Assembly: GCA_019638615.1 (NCBI GenBank)
Contig: JAHBTL010000046.1
Coordinates: 1-50,639 of the forward strand
Direction of reading: 5' to 3'
Origin: Chitinophagaceae bacterium
GTDB lineage: Bacteria > Bacteroidota > Bacteroidia > Chitinophagales > Chitinophagaceae
Length of the DNA: 50,639 nucleotides
This document shows, one piece after another, positions 18,658-28,013 of the stretch. Under the pieces are notes generated by a model. The model did not search any database, was not told where the DNA came from, and was given only the letters and a program-made list of their open reading frames with translations. Each line of letters starts with the position of its first letter. Position 1 is the first letter of the stretch. The translations under genes were made by a program, and so were the position numbers.

Positions 18658-19989
18658 TCAGTTTGCAGGTACTTTCACCAGATTGATTTCCTCTACATTT
18701 GTGGTTTCATTTTTATGAATGGTATAAGTAATGGCTGTAGGGCTGACGCCTGTATAAATTCCATTCATAAACACGCAATCAGCTATAGGAGATTCTATTA
18801 AGACCAGCGTTTTGCCATCTCCCACCAGATTCATAGCATAGATGTTGTTGATCCTCCCGGGAACGGAGGCCTGCCCATAGCCTCTACCACCAACCAGCAA
18901 TGTATAAGGACTTCCCCCATAAGGTGGAGGCGTGTCAGGTCTTGCTTTTGTTACCACCCCATTGACATATACATGATGGATGCCTGCACTGTCGCTTGTA
19001 CGGATAGCTACCCCTGTATAATTTGTCTGGCAGTTAGTGATGAATACCTGCTCCGTATCGTCTTCGGGCCCAGCCCATTTGGTAGAGGTAACCTGGTAAG
19101 AATTGATGTCGCCGTTTGTATGATAATAAGGCGCTGCATCAAGGCTGGAAAGGGCGATCAGATCATCTCCATTGATACCCGTAATATTATTTATCCGAAA
19201 GTATTTGCAACCATGCCTCAAATTAATCCCATCCTTATTGAATACTTTTTTTTCAATACCATTTACCAGGATGGATTCAGGATTGTTGAACCCGAGATCA
19301 GACAACACTGCATTTCTGGTTCTCTCAAAGCTGATCGCCCAGGCATGAGAATGCTCTATCTTTACATTCTTTAGATTGAATCCATCCACATAAGCGATCT
19401 GAATTAAATTATTCCTCCAGTCACCTTTTTGCTTGATTCCTTTCTTTCCTGCATCACTCCCATAGCTTACTCTTCCTGTAACAGGGATCCGGGTCAGGGT
19501 TCTGTAAGCATCACCCGTTGACCGGGGATTATCAGCACCTTTAAGCAATACCTGTCCCACACCCACTATGCTGATATTATAATTCCATACAGGGCTGGTA
19601 ATGCCAATACCCACGTTATCGCTCCTGAACATGTTATCCCTGCACGAATCAGACAGTTGAATAATACAATTGTCAAGTATGATTGTCATATTGCCCGGCA
19701 ACAGGATCGCACTGTCTATCTTCCAAACATTTGTGCCATTTGAATTGATTTGCGGGATTACGATCTTATGAGTCGTTTTTTTGGCAGCATTAACAGCCGC
19801 CTGTATACGCTCTGTATCGCTGCCATTAAAATCATTCGGAGTTATATCACCGGCGATTGTATCCCTTGATTCATTAAAGTGTACAGAATCCGGGTTTGTA
19901 ACTCCCCTAATACCACCTGAGCTTTTCCGCAATGAAACCGGCTGAAAAGACAATGTAGAGATATACAATAATAAGACAGCAATTTTCAT
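18658..19989 (-). CDS. Secreted right-handed beta-helix protein, GH28/pectate-lyase-like
   Basis: A 443-residue protein with an N-terminal signal sequence (about residues 1-20). An ADPNDFNGSDTERIQ-like opening (here ITPNDFNGSDTERIQAAV) is typical of polygalacturonase-fold enzymes, followed by the irregular Asn- and Gly-rich rungs of a parallel beta-helix. DGINL and GDDLIAL occur in the central region and correspond in position to the NTD and DD acid motifs of family GH28. The GHG and RIK motifs of classical polygalacturonases are not evident, so substrate and even hydrolase activity are uncertain. It could act on plant or algal polysaccharide or on another glycan. It sits 280 bases upstream of the LRR gene on the same strand, but the gap argues for separate transcription. 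Confidence 0.7.
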   Translation of the reverse strand: MKIAVLLLYISTLSFQPVSLRKSSGGIRGVTNPDSVHFNESRDTIAGDITPNDFNGSDTERIQAAVNAAKKTTHKIVIPQINSNGTNVWKIDSAILLPGNMTIILDNCIIQLSDSCRDNMFRSDNVGIGITSPVWNYNISIVGVGQVLLKGADNPRSTGDAYRTLTRIPVTGRVSYGSDAGKKGIKQKGDWRNNLIQIAYVDGFNLKNVKIEHSHAWAISFERTRNAVLSDLGFNNPESILVNGIEKKVFNKDGINLRHGCKYFRINNITGINGDDLIALSSLDAAPYYHTNGDINSYQVTSTKWAGPEDDTEQVFITNCQTNYTGVAIRTSDSAGIHHVYVNGVVTKARPDTPPPYGGSPYTLLVGGRGYGQASVPGRINNIYAMNLVGDGKTLVLIESPIADCVFMNGIYTGVSPTAITYTIHKNETTNVEEINLVKVPAN

Positions 19990-20053
19990 TACTCTATTTC
20001 AATAAATTGGTAAAGATGAAGCCATCAGCTTTCAGCCTAAGGCTTGGGGTGTA

Positions 20054-20602
20054 CTATATCCACTCCTCCGCCGCATCCGCCAGTGCCTGCCATACATGCA
20101 AAGCGAAGGAGCTTCTCACCATTACACGGTAGCGAAACGGAGCCATGTGGCAAACGATCACCGGCGCCTTGGCCATGAGACCCTGCGAAACACTACCAAC
20201 AGGAAAACTTTTTTCGCGGAGATCCTGCTCCCAAAGATGGGCGAGCACTTCCCGGGCATTGGGACCCTCCAGTTCTATAGTAGTCCGCTGCCCGCTGACA
20301 TCCACCACGCTGTAATGATATTGATCTTTCAACGTGGCAAGTCGCTGTTCTTCTTCCAGAAATCCGACGATAAGCCACCAGTCCGGGGCAAGACAAAGCG
20401 CATAAGCGTCATTTATACTGTGCTGCATCTGACCTGCCTTTCCGGGTAGACCCATACCCAACGCTTGCGTAACTGCCGTTGCGGCCGGGCTCCCCGGCGT
20501 CACACGAAGATCAATGGTATGCAATCCCGGCAATTCGCGGAGCGACACTGTAGCCGTGGTTCCTGTACTTATTCCTTTCAGCGGACTTTCAATTGTGATC
20601 AT
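20054..20602 (-). CDS. soxG: Sarcosine oxidase, gamma subunit
   Basis: The 182-residue gamma subunit of heterotetrameric sarcosine oxidase, related to the tetrahydrofolate-binding GcvT fold. It is recognised by the LRxxPGLHTIDLRV-like region, the LAPDWWLIV segment and the VDVSGQRTTIELEGPNAREVL stretch. It stabilises the complex and is not itself known to be catalytic. Its start is 13 bases after the soxA stop, making it the last gene of the sox operon. Base content is high in G+C (37 of 60 in 20461-20520), like the rest of this arm and unlike the genes to either side. Confidence 0.9.
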   Translation of the reverse strand: MITIESPLKGISTGTTATVSLRELPGLHTIDLRVTPGSPAATAVTQALGMGLPGKAGQMQHSINDAYALCLAPDWWLIVGFLEEEQRLATLKDQYHYSVVDVSGQRTTIELEGPNAREVLAHLWEQDLREKSFPVGSVSQGLMAKAPVIVCHMAPFRYRVMVRSSFALHVWQALADAAEEWI

Positions 20603-20615
20603 ATATACGTTTCAG

Positions 20616-23315
20616 TTAGTCTCTCCGGAGATTTTCTTTGTCAATGAATACGGCATCGCAAATGGTGGCTGATAACACTTTTCTTACAATCGGCAGGTTC
20701 ACTGTTTCACCCATCCGGCTTAAGCCACCGGCTACAAGCGCCAGCGCGAACGAACGCTTTAGGACGGGCGAATAGTACGCGCTCGTTACGAAACCGATGT
20801 GCGGGGTTTTGCCGGACTCATCTGGCACTGCGTTAAGCGAAGTGATGTACGCGCCTTCCGGGATAATGTCGTTACCATTATCCGGCAGCAGACCCACCAG
20901 TTGCTGCCTTCCTGCTGCCTGCAACCATGGTAATTGGAAAGAGCGCTTTCCGATGAACTCTTTCTTCTTGGAAACGATCCACGACATATTCAGATCATGC
21001 GGCGTTTGCGTTCCATCGGTGTCCTGCCCGATAATAACATATCCTTTTTCTGCACGCAGCACGTGCATGGTCTCGGTGCCATAAGCCGTAAGGTCATAAG
21101 CGCGCCCGATCGTCCACAATCGTTCCCAGATATAATGGGCATAGCCCCAGGTAACATTGATCTCGAATGCCAGCTCCCCGGAAAAAGAGATGCGTGCAAT
21201 GCGTACGGGGAGACCGTCGACCGTTGTCTCACGGCTATGCATGAACGGGAATGCTTCTTTTGAGAGGTCAATACCTGTTACCAGTTCCTGCAGGAGCTGC
21301 CTGCTTTTGGGACCGACCAGCGCAATGGTAGCAATATGTTCTGTAACGGAGGTGCAATATACTTTTAACTCAGGCCATTCCGTTTGCAGCCACTCTTCCA
21401 GCCAGGCAAGTACCCGCGCGGCGCCACCTGTGGTGGTGGTCATCAGGAAATGATTTTTACCCAGCCGTGTTGTAACGCCATCATCGAAAACGATCCCGTC
21501 AGCCTTGCACATCAGTCCGTACCTGCACTGCCCTTCCGGCAGCGTAGAGAACATATTGGTATAGATACGGTCGAGGAAAACGGCAGCGTCCGGTCCCTGG
21601 ATATCGATCTTTCCGAGCGTGGATGCGTCCATTACTGCCACACCCTCCCGGGCTGCCAGGCACTCCCGTATAACGGCGTCTTCCATCTTTTCGCCGGGAC
21701 GAGGGAAGTACCAGGGTCGCTTCCACTGCCCCACGTCCTCGAATACTGCCCCCTGCTCAACATGCCATTGATGAAGCGCGGTAACTCGGATGGGATCAGA
21801 CAACGGTCCGCGCTCCCTCCCGGCAAGGGCTGCAAAGGGGATAGGCACATACGGTGGCCGGAAGGAAAGCGTACCCACATCTGCCGGTGAAAGACCCGGC
21901 TTCCCATCCTCCTTGGCTGCATTCAGTTGACAGAGTGCCCCAATGGTAAGCATACCGCTGGTCTTACCCTGGTCGTGTGCAGTGCCAATGGTGGTATATC
22001 GTTTAATATGCTCTATACTCGACAGCCCTGCTCCCACGGCGCGGCGCAGATCGTGCAGGGTGCTGTCGCGTTGCAGGTCAATGAAAGCGCTGCGGGCTTG
22101 CTCGGCATCAAGTGTAGGGCCAAAGAAAACGGCAGGATCATCATCGCCGCCGAAGTCGCCTGCCAGCATGCCCACGGTGCGGAGTGTTTCGGTAGCGTGG
22201 TTTACAAGGAAAGCGGCATGCTCAGCGCTCCATTTTGGTTTGATACCGATATGGGTCGCCAGGTCTGCAACCGGAGTCCAGCCGCCGGATACTGCCAGCA
22301 GATCAGCGTCTGTTTGAAATGTTTCTTTCGTATCAAGATACTGTATGGTGACACGCTGTAAAAGGCCTTCAGCGTTTGAAGCGGTATCTAACACCGTTGA
22401 ACGGAAGCGAACAGGGATCCCTGCCGCCTTTGCCGCATCCACACCCGGGCCATTGGCGGCCGGTCGTGCATCATAAACACTCTCCACTTTTACGCCGGAC
22501 TGGTGAAGTCTCAGGGCATCGCGATATCCCTGGTTGTCGACAGTAACCACTACGGCTGTGCGGAAGATCTTTACACCGTAAAGTGCAACGTAGGTGGCTG
22601 CCGCGTGGGAGAGCATGATGCCCGGCCGGTCGTTATTAGCAAAGAGAAGCGGTCGCTGAAACGCACCTGTTGCCAGCACTACCTGGCCGGCGCGGATATG
22701 CCATACCCGGATCCGTGCGCGGTTTGCCGGCGCGGCATTGCCGAGGTGTTCGTTTCGCCGTTCGATAGCTACAACATAATTCTGGTCGTATAATCCCGTG
22801 GCGGTACACCTGCGGAGATAAGTAAGGTTTGTATGTTTGAACAAATCCTGAAGGGGAGATGGCAGATCCTGTCCAAGGTGCCGGAGATGACCACCGGGTC
22901 CCGGCTGGTCGTCTATCAGCAGTACTTCACGTCCTGCGCGAAGCGCTTCATCCGCTGCTTTTAGTCCGGCCAGTCCCGCTCCTATGACCAGCATATCAAC
23001 ATACCGGTTGGTCTTGTCGTAGCGAGCCTCATCAGGGTCTTCAGGCAATGAACCAACGCCCGTAAGGCTGCGTGCAGCCATTCCTTCCGCCAGCTCAATC
23101 ACCGTAGCGGGACGCATTGATTCCTTTGTACCGGTTACCAGTTGTACGAGCGCATTGGGCTCTTCAACCCCTAATCCCATCACGCCCCGCGGACGCCCCT
23201 GGTAGGTACTATTGGTTATATGCAATAATCCATTGCGCAGCAGGGCAGCCGCCATAGGTTCCCCATGATTTCCCTGGTATGTTTTATCATCAAAACTGAA
23301 ACGTATGCTGCTCAT
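20616..23315 (-). CDS. soxA: Sarcosine oxidase, alpha subunit
   Basis: Alpha subunit of tetrameric sarcosine oxidase, which oxidises sarcosine to glycine and passes the methyl carbon to tetrahydrofolate. The ATG at 23315 is chosen because it overlaps the soxD stop as ATGA and begins directly at the conserved RFSFDDKTYQG strand; this gives 899 residues. Order of domains: a ferredoxin-like fold lacking an iron-sulfur cluster (1-90), a dinucleotide-binding Rossmann domain with Gly112-Ala-Gly-Leu-Ala-Gly117, and a C-terminal aminomethyltransferase (GcvT) half from about residue 510 holding the folate site. It is somewhat shorter than well-studied actinobacterial homologues (about 960-1000). Neighbours soxD and soxG confirm the complex. 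G+C is high (36 of 60 in 22921-22980). Confidence 0.93.
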   Translation of the reverse strand: MSSIRFSFDDKTYQGNHGEPMAAALLRNGLLHITNSTYQGRPRGVMGLGVEEPNALVQLVTGTKESMRPATVIELAEGMAARSLTGVGSLPEDPDEARYDKTNRYVDMLVIGAGLAGLKAADEALRAGREVLLIDDQPGPGGHLRHLGQDLPSPLQDLFKHTNLTYLRRCTATGLYDQNYVVAIERRNEHLGNAAPANRARIRVWHIRAGQVVLATGAFQRPLLFANNDRPGIMLSHAAATYVALYGVKIFRTAVVVTVDNQGYRDALRLHQSGVKVESVYDARPAANGPGVDAAKAAGIPVRFRSTVLDTASNAEGLLQRVTIQYLDTKETFQTDADLLAVSGGWTPVADLATHIGIKPKWSAEHAAFLVNHATETLRTVGMLAGDFGGDDDPAVFFGPTLDAEQARSAFIDLQRDSTLHDLRRAVGAGLSSIEHIKRYTTIGTAHDQGKTSGMLTIGALCQLNAAKEDGKPGLSPADVGTLSFRPPYVPIPFAALAGRERGPLSDPIRVTALHQWHVEQGAVFEDVGQWKRPWYFPRPGEKMEDAVIRECLAAREGVAVMDASTLGKIDIQGPDAAVFLDRIYTNMFSTLPEGQCRYGLMCKADGIVFDDGVTTRLGKNHFLMTTTTGGAARVLAWLEEWLQTEWPELKVYCTSVTEHIATIALVGPKSRQLLQELVTGIDLSKEAFPFMHSRETTVDGLPVRIARISFSGELAFEINVTWGYAHYIWERLWTIGRAYDLTAYGTETMHVLRAEKGYVIIGQDTDGTQTPHDLNMSWIVSKKKEFIGKRSFQLPWLQAAGRQQLVGLLPDNGNDIIPEGAYITSLNAVPDESGKTPHIGFVTSAYYSPVLKRSFALALVAGGLSRMGETVNLPIVRKVLSATICDAVFIDKENLRRD

Positions 23316-23620
23316 TTTCCTGAACCCTCCTGCCCTGTAATACTTCCGGGCGCTTTTGGTTGTTTGGTGAAAGGAAGATATGCCGGCCCGATCTCGTGCG
23401 TGATGGTATTGCGCCACAGGTTGAACCACCTGCCGCACCCGGCAAAATGTACCCAACGCTCCGATAACCACCCCTTTGGATTGGCGCGGACATAAAGATA
23501 TTCCGCCCACTCGCTGTCAGACAACGTATTTGGGTCAGGATAAGCTACACCAGCTTCTGCTCCGTAGTGGAACTCGGTTTCGTTGCGTAGCCCGCAATGG
23601 GGGCAAGGAATGTAGAGCAT
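23312..23620 (-). CDS. soxD: Sarcosine oxidase, delta subunit
   Basis: The small zinc-binding delta subunit, 102 residues. Cys6, Cys9, His58 and Cys62 are in the positions of the four zinc ligands of corynebacterial tetrameric sarcosine oxidase (CPHCG near the start, HFAGCGRW later). It bridges the large subunits. Its TGA overlaps the soxA ATG by translational coupling. Upstream, instead of directly abutting soxB, it is separated from it by about 700 bases of repeat-rich DNA, so it may need its own promoter in that gap. Confidence 0.92.
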   Translation of the reverse strand: MLYIPCPHCGLRNETEFHYGAEAGVAYPDPNTLSDSEWAEYLYVRANPKGWLSERWVHFAGCGRWFNLWRNTITHEIGPAYLPFTKQPKAPGSITGQEGSGK

Positions 23621-23679
23621 ATAATAATTTTTTATCTTTTTACATTGGATTGGCTGCCTTCAAATACTCTTTGCCTTAC

Positions 23680-23717
23680 GTTCTTTTTTCTTGATAAAAA
23701 AGAACCAAAAAATCAAG
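23680..23717. repeat. Stem-loop with loop-complementary tail (pseudoknot candidate), copy 1
   Basis: GTTCTTTTTT (23680-23689) pairs perfectly with AAAAAAGAAC (23696-23705). The six-base loop CTTGAT is exactly complementary to ATCAAG (23712-23717), six bases beyond the stem. A copy of the same design with different loop and tail sequence lies at 50549-50586. Confidence 0.6.
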
Positions 23718-23724
23718 GCTGCAC

Positions 23725-23882
23725 AAAAAAGGCTAAAATTTTCATGTTTCCGCTACAGCGAAAGAGTCTAAAGCCAAATAACAAATCTTTACTCATCGTT
23801 GACTTATTAAATGCTTTTACAAAACGCCAGGCAGCTTTCGCTGCTTAACGCTGCATCATGAAAATTTCTTAACGCCTTTTTT
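23725..23882. repeat. MITE-like inverted-repeat element
   Basis: The left end (23725-23746) and right end (23857-23882) are imperfect reverse complements sharing AAAAAAGGC and AAATTTTCATG, differing mainly by a four-base insertion. The interior of about 110 bases has no open frame of note. Terminal inverted repeats plus lack of coding fit a non-autonomous element or a large hairpin. It lies beside the stem-loop at 23680-23717 and may form one unit with it. Confidence 0.5.
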
Positions 23883-23948
23883 CTGAGGCCGACCAAAACT
23901 AATTTCGGTCTTGCCTGATATTCAAATAATCTTCAAATAACTTTTAGT
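23876..23948. repeat. Copy A of the soxB-tail repeat
   Basis: On the minus strand this stretch resembles the last codons and 3' flank of soxB: it carries a His-stop pair, then AAAAGTTATTTGAA, a weak stem (23887-23892 with 23905-23910), and CTCAGAAAAA. It has an extra GATTATTTGAA not in copy B. In-frame reading upstream meets a stop after six codons, so no gene remnant extends further. Confidence 0.5.
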
Positions 23949-24271
23949 GTGCAAACATGTTAACTCACATTGTCTGCCTTTAAATAATCGTTGTTCTATC
24001 AATCTGGTTTACTAAGCTTAAGAATCATCATAACATTCCATTTGTCAGCAACACAGAGATTTATCATCGCACTGTTACCAGTATCCGAATAAGCCACCTT
24101 TTTTTGCGTGAGTTTTGTACTATCGCTGATTAAAGGAATGGCTCAATAGTGATATATAGCTGATAGAACTCCTCAAAGCAAAAAGCAGGGGCGTTTCTGA
24201 TACGAAGCCTGCCGGCTTGAGGCATTCAATAACTTAGCGATCATAACCTCTGCCCGGACAGTTGGGACGGG

Positions 24272-24335
24272 CCTTTTTCTGAGGCTGCGCAAAACCTAAT
24301 TGCAGCCTTCTGAATTTCAAATAACTTTTAATGAG
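24272..24335. repeat. Copy B of the soxB-tail repeat, spanning the soxB stop
   Basis: It contains the soxB stop codon and a perfect stem GGCTGC/GCAGCC (24283-24288 with 24302-24307) whose loop shares the AATTAG and TTTT bases of copy A, while the stem bases differ but still pair. A likely function is transcription termination or mRNA 3'-end protection for soxB. Confidence 0.5.
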
Positions 24336-25593
24336 CAACACCTGCTGCTCCATGTTCATCAATAAGATGCCCTGTTACAAAGCGATCGAGTGCGAAGGGG
24401 AGGTTCAACTCATGGGGTGCTCCGTTCGCCATCGTGTGCGCCATCACCCAGCCGGAACCGGGGGTAGCTTTAAAACCACCTGTTCCCCAGCCGCAGTTAA
24501 TGAACAGGTTCTCCACCGGCGTAAGACCAATAATAGGGGAAGCGTCAGGAGCGATATCAACAATACCTCCCCATGTTCTCAATACCTGCGCACGGGAGAA
24601 TATGGGAAATAACTCAAGTGCCGCCGCCAACTGGTGCTCGATCACGTGGAAACCGCCGCGTTGCGCATAGGAGTTGAAGGCGTCTGTGCCCGCACCCATT
24701 ACCAGTTCTCCCTTGTGGGCCTGGCTTACATATACATGCACTGCGCCACTCATCACCACGGTGTTGAGTACCTGCTCCAGTAAGGGACTGACCAGCGCCT
24801 GCAACGGCCGGCTTTGAATAGGAATAGAAAATCCGGCGAGATTGGCCAGCAGTGAGGAATGACCAGCCCCGACCATGCCTACCTTACCTGCTGCGATATC
24901 GCCCTGCGAGGTCTTTACGCCATACACTTTACCGTTGCCGATATCAAAGCCCGTTACTTCGGTTCCCTGGATGATATCCACGCCAAGGTCGCTGGCTGCT
25001 TTGGCATAGCCCCAGGCCACCCAGTCGTGCTTGGCGATACCGCCACGTGGCTGATAGGTAGCGCCATGCACCGGATAACGCACATCCTCGCTGATATTGA
25101 TGATAGGTACCAGCTTTTTAACTTCAGCCGGTGTGAGCCATTCACTGTCTACAGCGTTGAGGGCATTGGCATAGAAGTTCCGGCGTTTCGATCGCACATC
25201 ACTTACAGAGTGGGCAAGCGTGAGCACGCCACGCTGGCTGAAAAACATTTCATAGCCCAGGTCTTCCTCCAGCGTCTCCCATAATTTCAGTGAATGTTCA
25301 TATATCGCCGCCGATTCATCCCATAAATAATTGGACCGGATAATTGTAGTATTCCGCGCTATATTGCCCCCCGCAAGCCATCCTTTCTCCAAAACCGCCA
25401 CGTTGGTAAGTCCATGATTTTTCGCCAGGTAATAGGCAGTAGAAAGTCCATGACCACCACCACCTACAATAATGGCATCATATGCTTTCTTTGGCTTCAC
25501 GGTTTTCCACAAATGCGGGGGCTGCTCAGGCAGCGGAACCGCCCTCCGTCGCCCTATAGTTCCTGGAGGTAAAGTATCTTTTGTATTCGTCAT
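24328..25593 (-). CDS. soxB: Sarcosine oxidase, beta subunit
   Basis: Beta subunit (421 residues) carrying the sarcosine-oxidising flavin site. A FAD-binding motif lies at Gly44-Gly49 ([17 protein letters not shown]). [11 protein letters not shown] matches the conserved substrate-side loop, and His189 in [16 protein letters not shown] is at the position of the histidine that covalently carries FMN in tetrameric sarcosine oxidases. The [18 protein letters not shown] and [16 protein letters not shown] segments near the C-terminus are also typical. The ATG overlaps the stop of the dimethylglycine oxidase gene by four bases (ATGA), indicating co-translation with the preceding step of the pathway. 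The other subunits follow beyond a repeat-filled gap. Confidence 0.94.
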   Translation of the reverse strand: MTNTKDTLPPGTIGRRRAVPLPEQPPHLWKTVKPKKAYDAIIVGGGGHGLSTAYYLAKNHGLTNVAVLEKGWLAGGNIARNTTIIRSNYLWDESAAIYEHSLKLWETLEEDLGYEMFFSQRGVLTLAHSVSDVRSKRRNFYANALNAVDSEWLTPAEVKKLVPIINISEDVRYPVHGATYQPRGGIAKHDWVAWGYAKAASDLGVDIIQGTEVTGFDIGNGKVYGVKTSQGDIAAGKVGMVGAGHSSLLANLAGFSIPIQSRPLQALVSPLLEQVLNTVVMSGAVHVYVSQAHKGELVMGAGTDAFNSYAQRGGFHVIEHQLAAALELFPIFSRAQVLRTWGGIVDIAPDASPIIGLTPVENLFINCGWGTGGFKATPGSGWVMAHTMANGAPHELNLPFALDRFVTGHLIDEHGAAGVAH

Positions 25594-28013
25594 GATCTTA
25601 ATCGTGTCATTTGTGGATCATATTGTGGATCCTGTCCTACAGTAGCGGGATAATCCTTATCGAAATATCGTATCGAAAGAGCTGTACCCAAAGCGCTCAA
25701 TGCTGCGGGCACCCATGCATAAGCGAGCTGTTTGCCTATGGTATGTCCAAAGTAAGAACTGGTTACATACCCTACCACTTTGCCCTCGTGCAACACAGGC
25801 TCTTTCCCTAACACCACATGCTGAGGGTCGTTCAATATCAGGCATGTCAACCGCTTGCTCAATGCAGCCGGATCCGCTTTGCTCAAAGCCTCAGCGCCTG
25901 TATAGCCCCCACCCTTACGCACCGCGAAAGAAAGCCCCGCTTCATGGGGATTGTGTTCACTGTTCATGTCTGTACCATAACTGCGGTATCCTTTTTCCAG
26001 GCGCATGGAATTGAAAGCCCCGCGACCCGCAGCGATCAGTCCGTAGGACGCCCCGGACTGCCACAGGGTATCCCAAAGCTTCAATGCCAGGTCAGCGGTA
26101 GTATAGATCTCATACCCCAGCTCGCCAACGTAAGACAGCCTGGCGAGCATTACCGGTACATGTCCAAGATAAGTATGTTTCAGCTTGAAGTAGCCGAGCG
26201 CTTCGTTGCTCAGGTCGTCCCTGGTTAAAGATTGTGCGAGTTCCCGCGATTTAGGTCCGAAAAGCCCCAGCGCAACGGTGCCGGCGGTGATATCCTGCAC
26301 ATGTACGGTGTCCGGTGCTGATCGCTTCAGGTAATTGATATCTATATTGCTGTTCACACCAATAAAAAAAACCTGCTCACCACGACGCATAACCGTAATA
26401 TCGCTCATAATGCCGGCGTTTTCGTTCAACAAGAGACAATACGTAATGGAACCGGGCTTTTTGCGCAGGTTACCGGTAGTTAGTTTTTCAAGAAACTCCA
26501 AAGCGCCCTTACCGGTAACTTCAATTCGTTTCAGCGTTGTTATATCAAACAGCCCTACCCCTTCTCTTACCGCTTTGGCTTCCGCGCCAATGACCGGCGA
26601 CCAGAATTGTGCGCTCCACGCATCACGCGGCGGTGAGGAGTAGCGTTCCGCCAGGCTGGCGTTGGCTTCGTACCATTGCGGCCGTTCATAACCGGAAGCT
26701 TCCAGGAAAAAGCCACCCAGTTCCTGTTGTCGCGGGTAAAAACCAGTAGTGCGCAGCGGGCGTGGAGACTCCATGGGTTGCAGGGGATGCAGCAGGTCGT
26801 ATACTTCTATATAGTTCTGTGCACCGCGTTCTTCAATATGCTGTAAACCCAGGTGGTGGGGCTCAAACCGGTTCACATCGCATTCGTGCACAGCCAATGA
26901 GGGATGACCGTTGACGATCCATTCTGCCATAGCACGCGCCACGCCGCATCCATGGGTGATCCATACTGCCTCGGCAACCCAGAAGCCCTTCAATCCCGAC
27001 CATTCACCCATCAGCGGGAAGTTATCCACGGTGAAGGAAAAAAGGCCGTTCATCGCCTCAGCGATCTCCGCGCCCTTCAGCGCAGGGATCACTTCAACAG
27101 CGCCTTCCATAGCGCCCTTCCACTCTTCGGGCGTAAAGGGCATTTGGCTGGGCATTATTTCCGCGCGTTCGTTCGGAAGTATGTCCTCGGCTCTCACAGG
27201 AAGCGGGCGGTGTCCATACCAGCCCACCGCGAGGCTTTGTCCTCTTTGTTTGAAATACAGGTCAGCTCCCTGGTGACGAAGCACCGGCAGTTCTGCTTCC
27301 GTTTTGTAACCGGCGAGTTCGGCCAGCGGCGCGGTATAGCAAAGCTGGTGCGCCAGCGGCTGCATCGCCTTGGGCATCCCCACCATCGCCCCGATCTTTG
27401 GCCCCCATATGCCGGCGCAGGAAACAATGATATCTGCAGGGAATGATCCCTGTGTGGTTTGAACTCCGGTTACGCGACCATCCTGCTGATCAACAGCGAT
27501 CACTTCGCAGTGCTGAACGAATTGCGCGCCGCGACTGGTCGCCCGCTCCCCCATCAACTGGTCTGCCTGTTTTGCCCTTGCGATCCCATCGTCGGGAACA
27601 TACAATGCACCCAGTATTTTATCATGCGCAAGCATCGGATGCTTAGCCAGTGCTTCTTCAGGAGAAATTACCTGCGCGTTAATGCCTGCAGACAGCGCCA
27701 GACCGGCCCTGCGGTGAAGATCGGCCAGGCGCTCAGGCGTTGTGGCGAGCTCCAGGCTGCCTACTTTCAGGAAGCATGGCTCGCCGTCATATTGAAGACT
27801 GTATAACTTTTCAACCGTTTGGCGGGCGAACTGCGCCATGGTGCGCGACCCGTTGGTCTGGAACACTACGCCCGGTGCGTGAGAGGTAGAACCACCCGGC
27901 GCCCACAACGGGCCTTTTTCAATAACGACTATATCAGTATACCCGCGTTCGGTCAATTCATCGGCGAGTGAGCAGCCGACGATGCCGGCTCCTATGATTA
28001 CAATTTTTGGCAT
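25590..28013 (-). CDS. Dimethylglycine oxidase/dehydrogenase with folate domain
   Basis: Flavoenzyme (807 residues) that removes one methyl from dimethylglycine to give sarcosine. The N-terminal half (about 1-370) is a FAD amine oxidase domain starting [11 protein letters not shown]. His45 in [14 protein letters not shown] is at the site of covalent flavin attachment in Arthrobacter globiformis dimethylglycine oxidase, and much of the sequence I recall from that enzyme is matched (for example [17 protein letters not shown] and [12 protein letters not shown]). The C-terminal half is a GcvT-type tetrahydrofolate domain that captures the released methylene. The gene overlaps the Rieske gene upstream by one base and soxB downstream by four. 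Whether oxygen or another acceptor is used cannot be read from sequence, but likeness to the actinobacterial oxidase favours oxygen, giving hydrogen peroxide. Confidence 0.88.
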   Translation of the reverse strand: MPKIVIIGAGIVGCSLADELTERGYTDIVVIEKGPLWAPGGSTSHAPGVVFQTNGSRTMAQFARQTVEKLYSLQYDGEPCFLKVGSLELATTPERLADLHRRAGLALSAGINAQVISPEEALAKHPMLAHDKILGALYVPDDGIARAKQADQLMGERATSRGAQFVQHCEVIAVDQQDGRVTGVQTTQGSFPADIIVSCAGIWGPKIGAMVGMPKAMQPLAHQLCYTAPLAELAGYKTEAELPVLRHQGADLYFKQRGQSLAVGWYGHRPLPVRAEDILPNERAEIMPSQMPFTPEEWKGAMEGAVEVIPALKGAEIAEAMNGLFSFTVDNFPLMGEWSGLKGFWVAEAVWITHGCGVARAMAEWIVNGHPSLAVHECDVNRFEPHHLGLQHIEERGAQNYIEVYDLLHPLQPMESPRPLRTTGFYPRQQELGGFFLEASGYERPQWYEANASLAERYSSPPRDAWSAQFWSPVIGAEAKAVREGVGLFDITTLKRIEVTGKGALEFLEKLTTGNLRKKPGSITYCLLLNENAGIMSDITVMRRGEQVFFIGVNSNIDINYLKRSAPDTVHVQDITAGTVALGLFGPKSRELAQSLTRDDLSNEALGYFKLKHTYLGHVPVMLARLSYVGELGYEIYTTADLALKLWDTLWQSGASYGLIAAGRGAFNSMRLEKGYRSYGTDMNSEHNPHEAGLSFAVRKGGGYTGAEALSKADPAALSKRLTCLILNDPQHVVLGKEPVLHEGKVVGYVTSSYFGHTIGKQLAYAWVPAALSALGTALSIRYFDKDYPATVGQDPQYDPQMTRLRS

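Larger units (their letters stand above)
23621..24327. other. Repeat-filled gap interrupting the sox operon
   Basis: No gene is seen in these 707 bases. From right to left they hold a hairpin GCCCG/CGGGC (24252-24272) followed by a T-rich run, a copy of a roughly 70-base repeat that also spans the soxB stop, an inverted-repeat element (23725-23882) and a foldback with pseudoknot potential (23680-23717). Sox operons normally run soxB-soxD-soxA-soxG without such a break, so this looks like accumulated insertions. Confidence 0.6.

Noticed and set aside
26904-27446. 180-codon plus-strand frame inside the dimethylglycine oxidase gene
   Set aside because: Antisense to conserved coding sequence of high G+C, which by itself yields long spurious frames.
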